NCBI GenBank assembly: GCA_002506275.1
Contig: DAXG01000036.1
Coordinates: forward strand, 1 to 31,222
Direction: 5' to 3'
Source of the DNA: Euryarchaeota archaeon UBA259
GTDB taxonomy: Archaea; Thermoplasmatota; Poseidoniia; Poseidoniales; Poseidoniaceae
DNA length: 31,222 nt
Part shown: positions 23,275-31,222 of the stretch, in pieces
How positions within the stretch are numbered: the stretch's first letter is position 1
Layout: each line of letters opens with the position of its first letter
Position numbers and translations under genes: made by a program
The notes under the pieces: generated by a model
The model's database searches: none
Seen by the model: the letters and a program-made list of their open reading frames with translations, nothing else
What the model was told of the DNA's origin: nothing

Positions 23275-24489
23275 ATGAAGCAGTCCGAATGGGATGTCAT
23301 CATCGTTGGCGCAGGCCCAACGGGTGGTCGAGCTGCTACACATTTGGCAGCACTCGGACACCGTGTTTTGATGCTTGAAGAACACACTGAAATCGGAAGA
23401 CCATTCCAATGCGCTGGCCTCGTAACTCCAAAAGCACTCAAAGAAGTGGGTTTGTATGATTCGGTGCTCGAAGAAGTCGATGGTGCTCGAATACACGGCC
23501 CAAGCGGAACACTTGTGCCTGTTGGCACGGATGGTAAATTGAGAACATACGTCGTATGTCGGAAGAAATTCGACCAAGGCGTTGTACAACAAGGCATGGA
23601 AGCCGGTGCAAGCCTATGGCTGGATTCACGGCCAGTCAATGCAGCAGTTACCGATGAACATGTGGCTCTGGAAGTTGAATCAAACGGTGAGTTGATTTCT
23701 CTGACGTGTAAACTCCTCATCGGGTGTGACGGTGCGCACAGTTGGACTCGCCGACATTTCAAAATGGGAAGGCCCAAAGAGATGATGATTGGATTCCAGG
23801 CCGAAGTTCTTGGATACGAAGGAAGCAACCGATGGCTCGACATGTACAGTGGTTCCGAAATTGCTCCGGGATTCTTTGCCTGGGTCATTCCGTCGGGTTT
23901 TGGAACACATCGAATCGGTGTATGGTCGACACCAGAACGTCTGAAAGGAAGAAGTGTCGAACAGTGTTACGACGATTTGAAATCTCATCCACTTTGGAAA
24001 GACAGATTTTCCAATATCAAGGAAGTAGCCCGCTTCTGCGGACCAATTCCAAGTGGCATGGTGAAGAACACCGTCAAGAACCGAGTCATGCTATTAGGAG
24101 ACGCTGCAGGCATGGCTAAGCCGACGACAGGTGGGGGTATTGGGCCAGGATTTCGACAAATCAGCGGGATTCTAAAACCGTTGAGTCAAGCCATATCCGA
24201 TGACAATTTATCGGAAAAGCATCTGACCAAAATTAGTTCAAAGCATTTCAAGGCCATGAAGAAGGATCAGGACAAAGCACGAGCCCTTCGTAATCTACTG
24301 GTGAGTGATGTGAGCGATGCTGAACTTGATGGACATTTTACAAATTTTGCTCGACCTGATGTTCTTGAACTCATCAATGAAATTGGTGATATTGAGAAGC
24401 CAGTCCCCCTTGGATTAGCGTTGGTGAAGAAAGTTCCCGCCTTCCGTAAACTTGCATTGAGAGCAGGGTCGAAACTCTTGTTTAGATGA
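23275..24489 (+). CDS. Geranylgeranyl reductase family flavoprotein
   Basis: The 404-residue protein starts with the FAD Rossmann loop WDVIIVGAGPTGGRAATHLAALGHRV, followed by CAGLVTPKAL, VCRKKFDQGVVQQG, LLIGCDGAHSWTRRHF and the FAD-binding RVMLLGDAAGMAKPTTGGGIGPG. This set is characteristic of the GGR family, which in archaea hydrogenates the geranylgeranyl chains of ether lipids (digeranylgeranylglycerophospholipid reductase) or of quinone side chains. Which of these is the substrate cannot be told from sequence. The ATG at 23275 gives the usual short leader before the Rossmann strand; an ATG at 23248 and a TTG at 23245 are alternatives. It precedes the unknown membrane protein by 9 bases. 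Confidence 0.88.
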   Translation: MKQSEWDVIIVGAGPTGGRAATHLAALGHRVLMLEEHTEIGRPFQCAGLVTPKALKEVGLYDSVLEEVDGARIHGPSGTLVPVGTDGKLRTYVVCRKKFDQGVVQQGMEAGASLWLDSRPVNAAVTDEHVALEVESNGELISLTCKLLIGCDGAHSWTRRHFKMGRPKEMMIGFQAEVLGYEGSNRWLDMYSGSEIAPGFFAWVIPSGFGTHRIGVWSTPERLKGRSVEQCYDDLKSHPLWKDRFSNIKEVARFCGPIPSGMVKNTVKNRVMLLGDAAGMAKPTTGGGIGPGFRQISGILKPLSQAISDDNLSEKHLTKISSKHFKAMKKDQDKARALRNLLVSDVSDAELDGHFTNFARPDVLELINEIGDIEKPVPLGLALVKKVPAFRKLALRAGSKLLFR

Positions 24490-24498
24490 GGTGCTGTT

Positions 24499-25644
24499 GT
24501 GGTTGAATTACAAGTCGAACAGCGTATTCGGTATCCTCCATTTGAACCACACAGATTCATTCCGGCCGAACTCCCCATTGTTCGTTCAGTCGACACGGTG
24601 GGAACAGGCGATTACGAAGAACTTGTACGCTCTCTTCAATCACTCGCTCCGAGTTTTAAACTCGGTGATGAAGCATCGTGGCTTGTTGAACAAAGGTACC
24701 TCATCGATGGGGTGCCATTTCGTGATGAAGGAGTAGAGAGGGAGGATAATGTACTGGAAAAAAACAAGAAACCACTGCCCGTCAATAAGCAACGGCAGGG
24801 ATGGTATCTCACACCAAACCCAATACACGCAGCGGTGCGAAACTTCATTTCCAAAACGGTTATCATTTTACTCATTACTCTCGGATATTTATTCATCGAA
24901 CCGTTCCTTCGTTCACTCGGAGTGCCTGGAATCGGCACAGCTACTGTTCGAATAGGTTTACTCGATTATCCCCTGCTGGCAATCATTGTCGTTCCTTTCC
25001 TTTTTGTCCCACTTGCCCTCAGGGTTGGGGCGAATTTGGCAGACTTGATGCAGCAACAGAATTTTTTGAAATCCAAACCTGTTGACCCTGTTGTCACATT
25101 GGTAGAACAACCCATTGCAGGGGAGCCACTAAAAATCAAAGTTACTATCGACGAGAAACGAGAAGACTGGAACGACATCGAGATTCTATGGCGTGTAGGT
25201 GCACTTCCTCCCGCACGCGAAGAAATCTTCCGCAACCTCGGTGTTGCTGAAACAAAACAGCCTCCAGCGGGCCTCACAACCGAATTACCACACCACTGGG
25301 AAATGGGTCTCGATGACGGTACTGGTGGAGGCGAGGAGGCACCAATGGAAACTCGAGAGATGAAGGGAGGGTTATTTCTTCGACCGATGCGTAGCATGGA
25401 AACTGCCGGGAAAATTCCTCTCAGTGACCAGGTAATGATTCTTGAACCCCCAACATTGAACTGGCCAGGTACCGTCTCAAGCGGCCTCATACGCATACAC
25501 TGGGAAGTCATTGTCCGAATTCAACGCACCAAAGGAGGGCCACTCTTGTGGGTATTGCCGCTTGCAGTACATCACCCGACCTCAACGTCCGCAATTTCAA
25601 TTCTACCAACCAACGATGGACGTGCAGAATCTGTTCCAGTGTGA
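24499..25644 (+). CDS. Membrane protein of unknown function
   Basis: This 381-residue protein starts with GTG at 24499, preceded by GAGGTG at 24488-24493, within 9 bases of the GGR stop. The N-terminal 110 residues are soluble (MVELQVEQRIRYPPFEPHRF). Two hydrophobic helices follow (about residues 119-137, KTVIILLITLGYLFIEPF, and 152-174, LLDYPLLAIIVVPFLFVPLAL), then about 200 mostly beta-type residues (DPVVTLVEQPIAGEPLKIKVTID; NDIEILWRVGALPPAREEIF) including a Gly/Glu-rich loop (DDGTGGGEEAP). I recognise no family. With two helices both ends lie on the same side, so both soluble parts are likely cytosolic. The PNGase F-like lipoprotein starts 38 bases downstream. Confidence 0.75.
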   Translation: MVELQVEQRIRYPPFEPHRFIPAELPIVRSVDTVGTGDYEELVRSLQSLAPSFKLGDEASWLVEQRYLIDGVPFRDEGVEREDNVLEKNKKPLPVNKQRQGWYLTPNPIHAAVRNFISKTVIILLITLGYLFIEPFLRSLGVPGIGTATVRIGLLDYPLLAIIVVPFLFVPLALRVGANLADLMQQQNFLKSKPVDPVVTLVEQPIAGEPLKIKVTIDEKREDWNDIEILWRVGALPPAREEIFRNLGVAETKQPPAGLTTELPHHWEMGLDDGTGGGEEAPMETREMKGGLFLRPMRSMETAGKIPLSDQVMILEPPTLNWPGTVSSGLIRIHWEVIVRIQRTKGGPLLWVLPLAVHHPTSTSAISILPTNDGRAESVPV

Positions 25645-25682
25645 TTGGAAACATTCATCAATCTCATCGAAGTATTCACGCC

Positions 25683-28600
25683 ATGGAAGGACGCTCACTC
25701 CACGCCATTCTGCTTGTCGGATTGCTCGTTGTTTCAGGTTGTTTATCAGGAACTGAGACAGAAACGGAAACTCCAGATACTGATTCTGAACTCAACAATA
25801 CCGTATTACTGAGCTCAACTTGGGGAGCCTTGCCGGAAAAAGCATTTCTCGATGGTACTCCGATCGTTCTTCAAATCAGTGTCACCAGTGAAGGCGAGCA
25901 ATGGCAAGCTCAGCCAACAATTCTCACTCCAGAGTTTACGGCCCTCGCAGCCTATGGTTGGACAGCAACCAATCAAGGGTTTGAATTGTCTTTTGTACCG
26001 GAGAACTTAGGGGATTATACGGTTCAAATTCAATTTGAAGCGCTCAATAATGCAGTGTTCTTAGAACCAAAGCCTGAACGTCTCACCCACACCATTTCAG
26101 TTTCTCCTGTGGATGAAGATGCTCCAATTCTTAGTGCTCCTGTCTTTGTTGAGATTGGAGAACAGCGCCTCATTTGGTTTGAAGGAACGGTGACTCATGC
26201 CAACATTGCAACATGTACTTTGAAAATCAATTTCGATGAAAATTCGATGAAATCTGCTGTTGTAAAGGATGACGGAACATGGAAAACCCTGTTAGACTTG
26301 TCAGAATCAGAATCTTCATTTGAAATATTGACGGTCGTAGAGTGCGGTGAGTTTACCCCGAAAAATGACTCTGTTGTTTCTCAAATTCTTTTCGAAAATC
26401 AAGGAGATGATTCTGACGGGGATGGAATACCTGATGAAGAAGACCGATGCCCAAACGGATACGGTTTGGCGGATGGATGGACCTCAACACCTGCAAGTGA
26501 CCAAGACCAAGACGGTTGCCATGATTTGCAAGAAGACAATGACGATGACAACGATGGTGTTAGCGACGATTTTGACTTATGTCCTCGTTCTTTTGGTTGG
26601 GTGAGTTTCCCAAATGCAGACTATGACTCAGATGGTTGCCACGACGCTGATGAGGACGAAGACGACGATAACGACGGAATTCTCGACATTGTAGATTCAT
26701 GCCCGAGAGGTTTCCAAGGCTGGGGTTCCAGCACGTTTAGCGATTGGGATGCGGATGGATGTTCAGACCTCGACGAAGACGTCGACGACGATAACGACGG
26801 ATTAAACGACACATTGGATTCTTGCCCGAAGGGCCTTACAAACTGGATTCGTGACCAATCAACAGATTTTGATGACGACGGTTGCGCTGATGCGACTGAA
26901 GACTTGGATGATGATAACGATTCGATAAACGATGTCAACAATACAGGAGTTACTCTCGACCTCTGTCCTGAAACTCCGATTCAACTGCAAGTGGATGAAC
27001 ACGGATGTGCAGCTGTCCAACGCGATACTGATTCAGACGGCGTTAACGATTTCGATGATCAATGCCCAGGAACTCCAGCCCAACTCATTGTGAATTCTCT
27101 TGGTTGTGCTGATCTCGACAACGATGGAGTATTTGCAAACGTTGATCTGTGCCCAAATTCACCCGAACGTTGGACAATCGACATGGATGGGTGTGCCGTT
27201 GTTCAGTCTCCAGTTCTTTGGAAAACTTCGTCGTCACTGAATGCACCAATGCAAACTGTACCTCAGTTTAGTGTACCAGCACTTGACGGCACATTCAACT
27301 TTCAACAACAATGGACTGGATACGACATCTACTTTTTCTTATTCAAGTATACCGATTCGAGCGGCAGTTCCAATTCTGGAACATGGGGGCAGAATCCCGG
27401 TTCTTTCCTCCGAGCAATGCCAGACAATGTTCATGTGTTCTATGGTTCATTTGATGCGTCATACCATGCCGACGTTGTCAACCAAAAAACAGCGGTAGAG
27501 AATGCCTTGAATCCGAGTGAAGAGGCTGAATGGGACGGTCGAATACACTACATCGACCAGAGAGCAAACAGTATATCTGGAGGCTTAGGCCAGATGATTT
27601 CCAGTTTCAATTCCCCGTTGTACATGGGCATCGACCGTTTTCAATTGGCTCGTGAAACAGGCAGTTTGTATGCTTGGACTTCATCCAACAACGATCCTAA
27701 ACATCTCATTCATGAACCGATTCAGTGGAATGCCGAATTCCCTGTCGAAATCCGAAGATATGACGCGGGTATTCAAGAGGTATCGATTATGGATTTCGAC
27801 CGCCACACAGGAGGCTGGGGCGGCGGATTTACTTCAACAATGAGCACCGTATTCCCAAGTAATTTAACAGAATACGATACAATGGAAGTCTATCATGAAC
27901 ACGCGTGCCTCGAACGCATGAACCGTTATCAAAAAAGCGATGGAACATACGGAGGTTGCCATGAATGGGATTATGAGGCTAATCTCAGAATATGTGAACG
28001 AGACAATGCCTCTGCCTGCGGTACTGAATTCATGAGGTGGATCACGACATACGGAAGAGAAGGCAAGTGGCTCACAGACATTTCACCGTATCTTTTCATG
28101 CTGGAAAACGATGATAATCGAACATTCAAATACCGCGGAGCGAACAAAGGTGACTTGACCATCACTGTACTGCTCAGTAACTGGGGGAGTGGATTACGTA
28201 GTGCAGCAGGAGATTTTGCATTTACGGGCGGTCAATTTGACGGTACATACAACAACCTATCGAAGTACACCCGTGACCTCAATTTCACCGTTCCTGCTTG
28301 GGCAGACAAAGTAGAGATCGTCGCAACAATCACTGGACACGGATTCGGCAAAGATAATGCAAACTGTGCTGAGTTTTGCGACCATGAACATCACTATTCG
28401 ATGAATGGATTCACGACGTATGAATGGCACCCAATCGTCTATTCAAACGAGGGTTGCGAAAACCAAGTCGAGAACGGAGTCGTTGCAAACCAATTCGGCA
28501 GTTGGCCGTTCGGGCGTGCAGGATGGTGTGCCGGCCAAGATGTCAAGCAGTGGACATATGACATCACCAGTTGGAGCGATATGAACGGTGGAGTGAATCA

Positions 28601-28724
28601 CCTCACATACCGAGGATTATTCAACGGACAGGAGTATGTCCCTTCGGACGGCGTCGGCAACGGACAGAGGAACATCCATGCGGAAGTCTGGGTTGTGTAT
28701 TACGACTCAACAACACATTCGTGA
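25683..28724 (+). CDS. Secreted lipoprotein: thrombospondin type 3 repeats plus PNGase F-like domain
   Basis: From the ATG at 25683 (1013 residues) the protein opens MEGRSLHAILLVGLLVVSGC, a signal peptide with a lipobox ending at Cys20. Residues about 35-240 are beta-rich. Residues about 242-508 are Ca-binding thrombospondin type 3 repeats, four of them regular (40-44 residues). The last 480 or so residues resemble peptide-N-glycosidase F: GGCHEWDYEANLRIC contains the Cys-x-x-Trp-Asp site where PNGase F has its catalytic Asp (Asp763 here), and ITGHGFGKDNANCAEFC, HHYSMNG, NQFGSWPFGRAGWCAGQ match its second domain. PNGase F releases N-glycans from glycoproteins. An in-frame upstream start at 25548 would bury the signal peptide and is rejected. 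Confidence 0.85.
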   Translation: MEGRSLHAILLVGLLVVSGCLSGTETETETPDTDSELNNTVLLSSTWGALPEKAFLDGTPIVLQISVTSEGEQWQAQPTILTPEFTALAAYGWTATNQGFELSFVPENLGDYTVQIQFEALNNAVFLEPKPERLTHTISVSPVDEDAPILSAPVFVEIGEQRLIWFEGTVTHANIATCTLKINFDENSMKSAVVKDDGTWKTLLDLSESESSFEILTVVECGEFTPKNDSVVSQILFENQGDDSDGDGIPDEEDRCPNGYGLADGWTSTPASDQDQDGCHDLQEDNDDDNDGVSDDFDLCPRSFGWVSFPNADYDSDGCHDADEDEDDDNDGILDIVDSCPRGFQGWGSSTFSDWDADGCSDLDEDVDDDNDGLNDTLDSCPKGLTNWIRDQSTDFDDDGCADATEDLDDDNDSINDVNNTGVTLDLCPETPIQLQVDEHGCAAVQRDTDSDGVNDFDDQCPGTPAQLIVNSLGCADLDNDGVFANVDLCPNSPERWTIDMDGCAVVQSPVLWKTSSSLNAPMQTVPQFSVPALDGTFNFQQQWTGYDIYFFLFKYTDSSGSSNSGTWGQNPGSFLRAMPDNVHVFYGSFDASYHADVVNQKTAVENALNPSEEAEWDGRIHYIDQRANSISGGLGQMISSFNSPLYMGIDRFQLARETGSLYAWTSSNNDPKHLIHEPIQWNAEFPVEIRRYDAGIQEVSIMDFDRHTGGWGGGFTSTMSTVFPSNLTEYDTMEVYHEHACLERMNRYQKSDGTYGGCHEWDYEANLRICERDNASACGTEFMRWITTYGREGKWLTDISPYLFMLENDDNRTFKYRGANKGDLTITVLLSNWGSGLRSAAGDFAFTGGQFDGTYNNLSKYTRDLNFTVPAWADKVEIVATITGHGFGKDNANCAEFCDHEHHYSMNGFTTYEWHPIVYSNEGCENQVENGVVANQFGSWPFGRAGWCAGQDVKQWTYDITSWSDMNGGVNHLTYRGLFNGQEYVPSDGVGNGQRNIHAEVWVVYYDSTTHS
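26424..26921 (+). repeat. Four tandem thrombospondin type 3-like coding repeats
   Basis: Inside the lipoprotein gene four units of 44, 40, 41 and 41 codons repeat the plan G-I/L/V-x-D-x-x-D-x-C-P, a Trp-containing stretch, D-x-D-x-D-G-C-x-D and an acidic DDDND ending. Protein spacing is conserved while DNA sequence has diverged, so the duplications are not recent. A looser set of units continues to about 27200. Confidence 0.85.
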
Positions 28725-28725
28725 G

Positions 28726-29910
28726 TCAATACTGAGATGGTGGCGGAGATTGTAAATCATCAATATGCGTACCGCATGCTGGGGTTTCCAAAAATACGTA
28801 ATCACTGTCTCGACGTTGTGGAGAGAAACCAGCACGGAGAATCACGTTTTGAAGTTCAATTTCAGAGGCGTTAAATTTCGTAGTACCTGATGCTGAAACC
28901 ACATTCTCTTCCATCATGGTAGAACCAACATCATTCGCACCCCCAAACAGTGCCATTTGAGCGGTCTTTATGCCCATAGTTGGCCAAGAGGATTGAATGT
29001 TCGGAATACTGTCGAGGAAAAGCCTCGAAACGGCCACATGGCGCAGGTACTCTGTCGATCCTGCACCAAGCTGAATCTTGTTTTGTCCACGGTTTCGGCG
29101 ACCAAAACTGTTCACTTCCAATTGAACCGGCCAAGCAATGAACGATGTAAATCCAATGCCGTGCTGGACAAGTGAACGGTCTTGAAGTTCTCTCAATCGG
29201 TGCATATGTTCGACTCGTTGCTCCAATGTTTCACCGAAACCAATGACGTTTGTAGCGCTGGTAGTCAAACCTAAGGATTGAGCTTCTTCCATGACTCTTA
29301 ACCAATTTGCAGGGAGGCCTTTTTTGGGAGAAACATCCTTTCGAACATCATCAACCAGCATTTCTGCACCGCCCCCTGGAAGTCCATGCATACCTGCTGC
29401 TTTGAGTCGAGTCAATACTTCAAGTGTTGATAAATCACTCACTTCAGCAATTCCTTCGATTTCGATCGGGCTGAAACAATCAATTGCGATGGTTGGATGA
29501 CGAGTACACAACTCACTGAGAAGGTTCTCATACCATTCAAAGGAAAGGTCTGGGTTTACACCCCCTTGCATGAGAATACGAACTCCTTCGATGTTTTCGA
29601 GTTCCTCAATTCTGTTAGAAATCTCATCGATGGTTTGCGTATAGGTTTCTTCATGGCCGGGAGGTCTGTAAAAAGAACAAAACTGGCAGTTAATTGTACA
29701 CACGTTGGTATAGTTGATGTTTCGGTCAATGAGGTACGACACCTTACTCTCACCATGCATGGCATTTCTACGGAGCAATGCGGCACCCATCAACTGGTGG
29801 AGAGGTGCATTTTGATACAGTTCAACAGCATCTTCGGGCGATAGACGATATTCATGAGCATATTCCGGTTGCCACAAGGCCTGTCTTTCAAGAATCGATG
29901 ACCAATCCAT
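28726..29910 (-). CDS. mqnC: MqnC-like radical SAM enzyme (menaquinone futalosine pathway; CofH/MqnE relatives)
   Basis: The 394-residue protein has the radical SAM cluster motif CTINCQFC (Cys71, Cys75, Cys78) preceded by DRNINYTNV and followed by SFYRPPGHEETY, the pattern of MqnC, cyclic dehypoxanthine futalosine synthase. MQGGVNPDLSFEWY, GLPGGGAEMLVDDVR, TNVIGFGETLEQRVEH and GANDVGSTMMEENVVSASG also follow MqnC. The paralogue CofH (F420 synthesis) shares the fold, so a CofH-type role is the main alternative; the NINYTNVC plus FYR combination tips the balance. The enzyme would build the bicyclic precursor of menaquinone. It sits 9 bases downstream of the aminopeptidase gene on the minus strand and its stop abuts that of the convergent lipoprotein gene. 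Confidence 0.78.
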   Translation of the reverse strand: MDWSSILERQALWQPEYAHEYRLSPEDAVELYQNAPLHQLMGAALLRRNAMHGESKVSYLIDRNINYTNVCTINCQFCSFYRPPGHEETYTQTIDEISNRIEELENIEGVRILMQGGVNPDLSFEWYENLLSELCTRHPTIAIDCFSPIEIEGIAEVSDLSTLEVLTRLKAAGMHGLPGGGAEMLVDDVRKDVSPKKGLPANWLRVMEEAQSLGLTTSATNVIGFGETLEQRVEHMHRLRELQDRSLVQHGIGFTSFIAWPVQLEVNSFGRRNRGQNKIQLGAGSTEYLRHVAVSRLFLDSIPNIQSSWPTMGIKTAQMALFGGANDVGSTMMEENVVSASGTTKFNASEIELQNVILRAGFSPQRRDSDYVFLETPACGTHIDDLQSPPPSQY

Positions 29911-29919
29911 GCGAACACC

Positions 29920-31222
29920 TCAAAATGCAGTTCCAGTAATGGCTTCAATATCTTCAATCGATTTGGGGCAAGCCGACGTGAGTACATCTGGCTCACCTGA
30001 TGTGACCAGTACATCATCCTCAATGCGAATTCCGATGTTGGCGTACCGTTCAGGACAATCCACATCGGGGCGCCATGCACCAAAATACAAACCAGGTTCA
30101 ACCGTAAGGCACATTCCCGCTTCTAACAAACGAGGCTCACCGTTTGGCTTGTAGATTCCTACATCATGGACATCAAGGCCAATCCAATGACTTGTGTTGT
30201 GCATGTACCATTTTCGTAAATCACCGGACTCCATATCGAGGGCCTCTTCAACGGTTTGATCGGTGATGCCCAAACGAACGATGCCTTCAGCCAGAACGCG
30301 TCGAGCCGCGTCATGAGGTGCGGTGTATGGCTGCCCAACTCGGCAACTGTCAATGGCCGCACATTGAGCGTCGAGAACGAGTTGATAGATTTCTTTCTGG
30401 GCTTCGGTAAATTTACCATTAATTGGCCAAGAACGAGTGATGTCCGCAGCATATCCCCGGAACTCAGCCCCTGCATCGATGAGAATTACTTCACCGTCTT
30501 CACATACATCGCTGTTTTCTTTGTAGTGCAATACAGTGGCATTGTCACCGCATCCAACAATAGACGGGTAAGCCCAACCAGAAGTTCCAGCATAGACAAA
30601 GAAGCCTTCAATTGTTGACTGGAATTGGTATTCCATACGTCCAGGTTTCGAATGTCGCATTGCAGCCACATGCGCAAAACTGCTAACATCAGAGGCAAAC
30701 CTCATCTGTTCAATTTCTGCATCTGACTTTCGCAATCGCAATTCTGCTATGCGAGAACTTGGGTCTTCAATGGACACTGGCCCAGTGCCAAAGTGCTGAC
30801 GAGCACGGTCGCGTCGGTCAACCGACTTACGAACCAAAGAATCAACTGATGATTGGATTCCGGTGCGTAGAAGAATTCGATGAGATTCTGAAATATAATT
30901 TGAAAGCGATTCATCAAGAACATCAATCGAATGTGCTTCATTGACAGGCCAATTGGCCAAAGCACCTTCAACGCCAGGACGGCGCCCTTCCCAAATTTCT
31001 TTGAGAGTGTCTTTAGGTTGGACAAACAGTGTTGAGATCCATTCTCCATCAACACAACGGAGAGTGAAAACAGCTTCAGGCTCAGTCCATCCGACAAAAT
31101 AGAGCATGTCGCTCATGGTTCTGTACGGGTAGTGGACATCGTTCGAATGTGTTGACTCTTCAGCAGCACAAAGAATAACCAAATCATCTGGACGAAGTTG
31201 TGATGTTAAGCGATGCTGACGA
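29920..31222 (-). CDS. pepP: Xaa-Pro aminopeptidase (M24B), N terminus beyond window edge
   Basis: The reading frame stays open through the right edge of the window. Residues encoded upstream of 31182 (RQHRLTSQLRPDDL) fit the start of E. coli PepP-type enzymes, so the TTG at 31182 is not the start and only a few N-terminal residues are missing. The N-terminal domain reads PYRTMSDMLYFVGWTEPEAVF. The pita-bread catalytic domain has all metal-ligand boxes: LIDAGAEFRGYAADITRSWP (two Asp), HNTSHWIGLDVHD (His), LTVEPGLYF (Glu) and GIRIEDDVLVT (Glu). The enzyme removes an N-terminal residue preceding proline with two manganese ions in the cytosol. Together with the exported M6 protease it fits peptide use as a nutrient. 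Confidence 0.95.
   Translation of the reverse strand, partial: RQHRLTSQLRPDDLVILCAAEESTHSNDVHYPYRTMSDMLYFVGWTEPEAVFTLRCVDGEWISTLFVQPKDTLKEIWEGRRPGVEGALANWPVNEAHSIDVLDESLSNYISESHRILLRTGIQSSVDSLVRKSVDRRDRARQHFGTGPVSIEDPSSRIAELRLRKSDAEIEQMRFASDVSSFAHVAAMRHSKPGRMEYQFQSTIEGFFVYAGTSGWAYPSIVGCGDNATVLHYKENSDVCEDGEVILIDAGAEFRGYAADITRSWPINGKFTEAQKEIYQLVLDAQCAAIDSCRVGQPYTAPHDAARRVLAEGIVRLGITDQTVEEALDMESGDLRKWYMHNTSHWIGLDVHDVGIYKPNGEPRLLEAGMCLTVEPGLYFGAWRPDVDCPERYANIGIRIEDDVLVTSGEPDVLTSACPKSIEDIEAITGTAF

Noticed and set aside
23268..23888. A 206-residue open frame antisense to the GGR-family gene
   Set aside because: It is a shadow of a well-supported gene, rich in Ser/Pro/Arg as expected of an antisense reading.
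24966..25511. A 181-residue open frame antisense to the unknown membrane protein
   Set aside because: The plus-strand gene has a good ribosome site and membrane helices; the antisense frame has neither.
25548..25682. N-terminal extension of the lipoprotein
   Set aside because: It overlaps the previous gene and would place a lipobox signal peptide 45 residues inside the protein.
26424..26921. CRISPR or DNA-level tandem repeat
   Set aside because: The periodicity is at protein level (40-44 codons); the nucleotide sequences of the units differ substantially and there are no unique spacers.

Overview
The window looks like a chromosomal segment of a marine planktonic euryarchaeon, most plausibly Marine Group II (Poseidoniales). 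The archaeal assignment rests on an archaeal-type SRP (7S) RNA on the minus strand at about 18016-18300, a tRNA-splicing endonuclease (EndA) with its Tyr/His/Lys triad, an archease, and a geranylgeranyl-reductase-family flavoprotein. The Marine Group II assignment is inference. It comes from the mix of archaeal information genes with bacterial-like metabolism (three-subunit proton-translocating transhydrogenase, class 2 dihydroorotate dehydrogenase, bacterial-type topoisomerase III, MqnC-like radical SAM enzyme) and large secreted proteins (M6 protease; a lipoprotein with thrombospondin type 3 repeats and a PNGase F-like domain).

Layout. 1-1552 (minus): FMN reductase, FGE-sulfatase-fold protein and a truncated ArsC-like thioredoxin-fold protein, in one apparent operon. 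1658-5373 (plus): a TPR/EF-hand protein, then an A-type Fe-S carrier coupled to a short YgfZ-like protein. 5367-6305 (minus): malate dehydrogenase. 6514-9411 (plus): pntAA-pntAB-pntB with overlapping or abutting genes. 9506-13971 (plus): an exported membrane protein with a CxCH motif, a TatC-like translocase with a large extra C-terminal domain, and a membrane-anchored M6 metalloprotease. 13972-15084 (minus): EndA. 15135-17734 (plus): winged-helix/TerB-like protein, PfkB/HldE-like kinase, archease. 17692-19874 (minus): pyrD, a CcmE-type haem chaperone, the SRP RNA and a small membrane protein. 19928-28724 (plus): a small unknown protein, topoisomerase III, GGR-family reductase, an unknown membrane protein and the large PNGase F-like lipoprotein. 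28726-31222 (minus): MqnC-like radical SAM enzyme and an Xaa-Pro aminopeptidase cut by the right edge.

How the genes fit together. MDH and the transhydrogenase link NADH and NADPH pools to the proton gradient. The MqnC-like enzyme (menaquinone by the futalosine route) and class 2 PyrD (quinone-dependent) both suggest a quinone-using membrane. EndA and archease belong to tRNA splicing and RNA ligation. SRP RNA, TatC, the M6 protease and the lipoprotein together describe an export-oriented, protein- and glycoprotein-degrading lifestyle. No tRNA, rRNA, CRISPR array, insertion sequence or phage gene was seen. The least explained items are the PNGase F-like lipoprotein, the TatC C-terminal domain, the Cys-type CcmE with a CxCH exported protein in the same window, and the duplicated EF-hand plus TPR protein.
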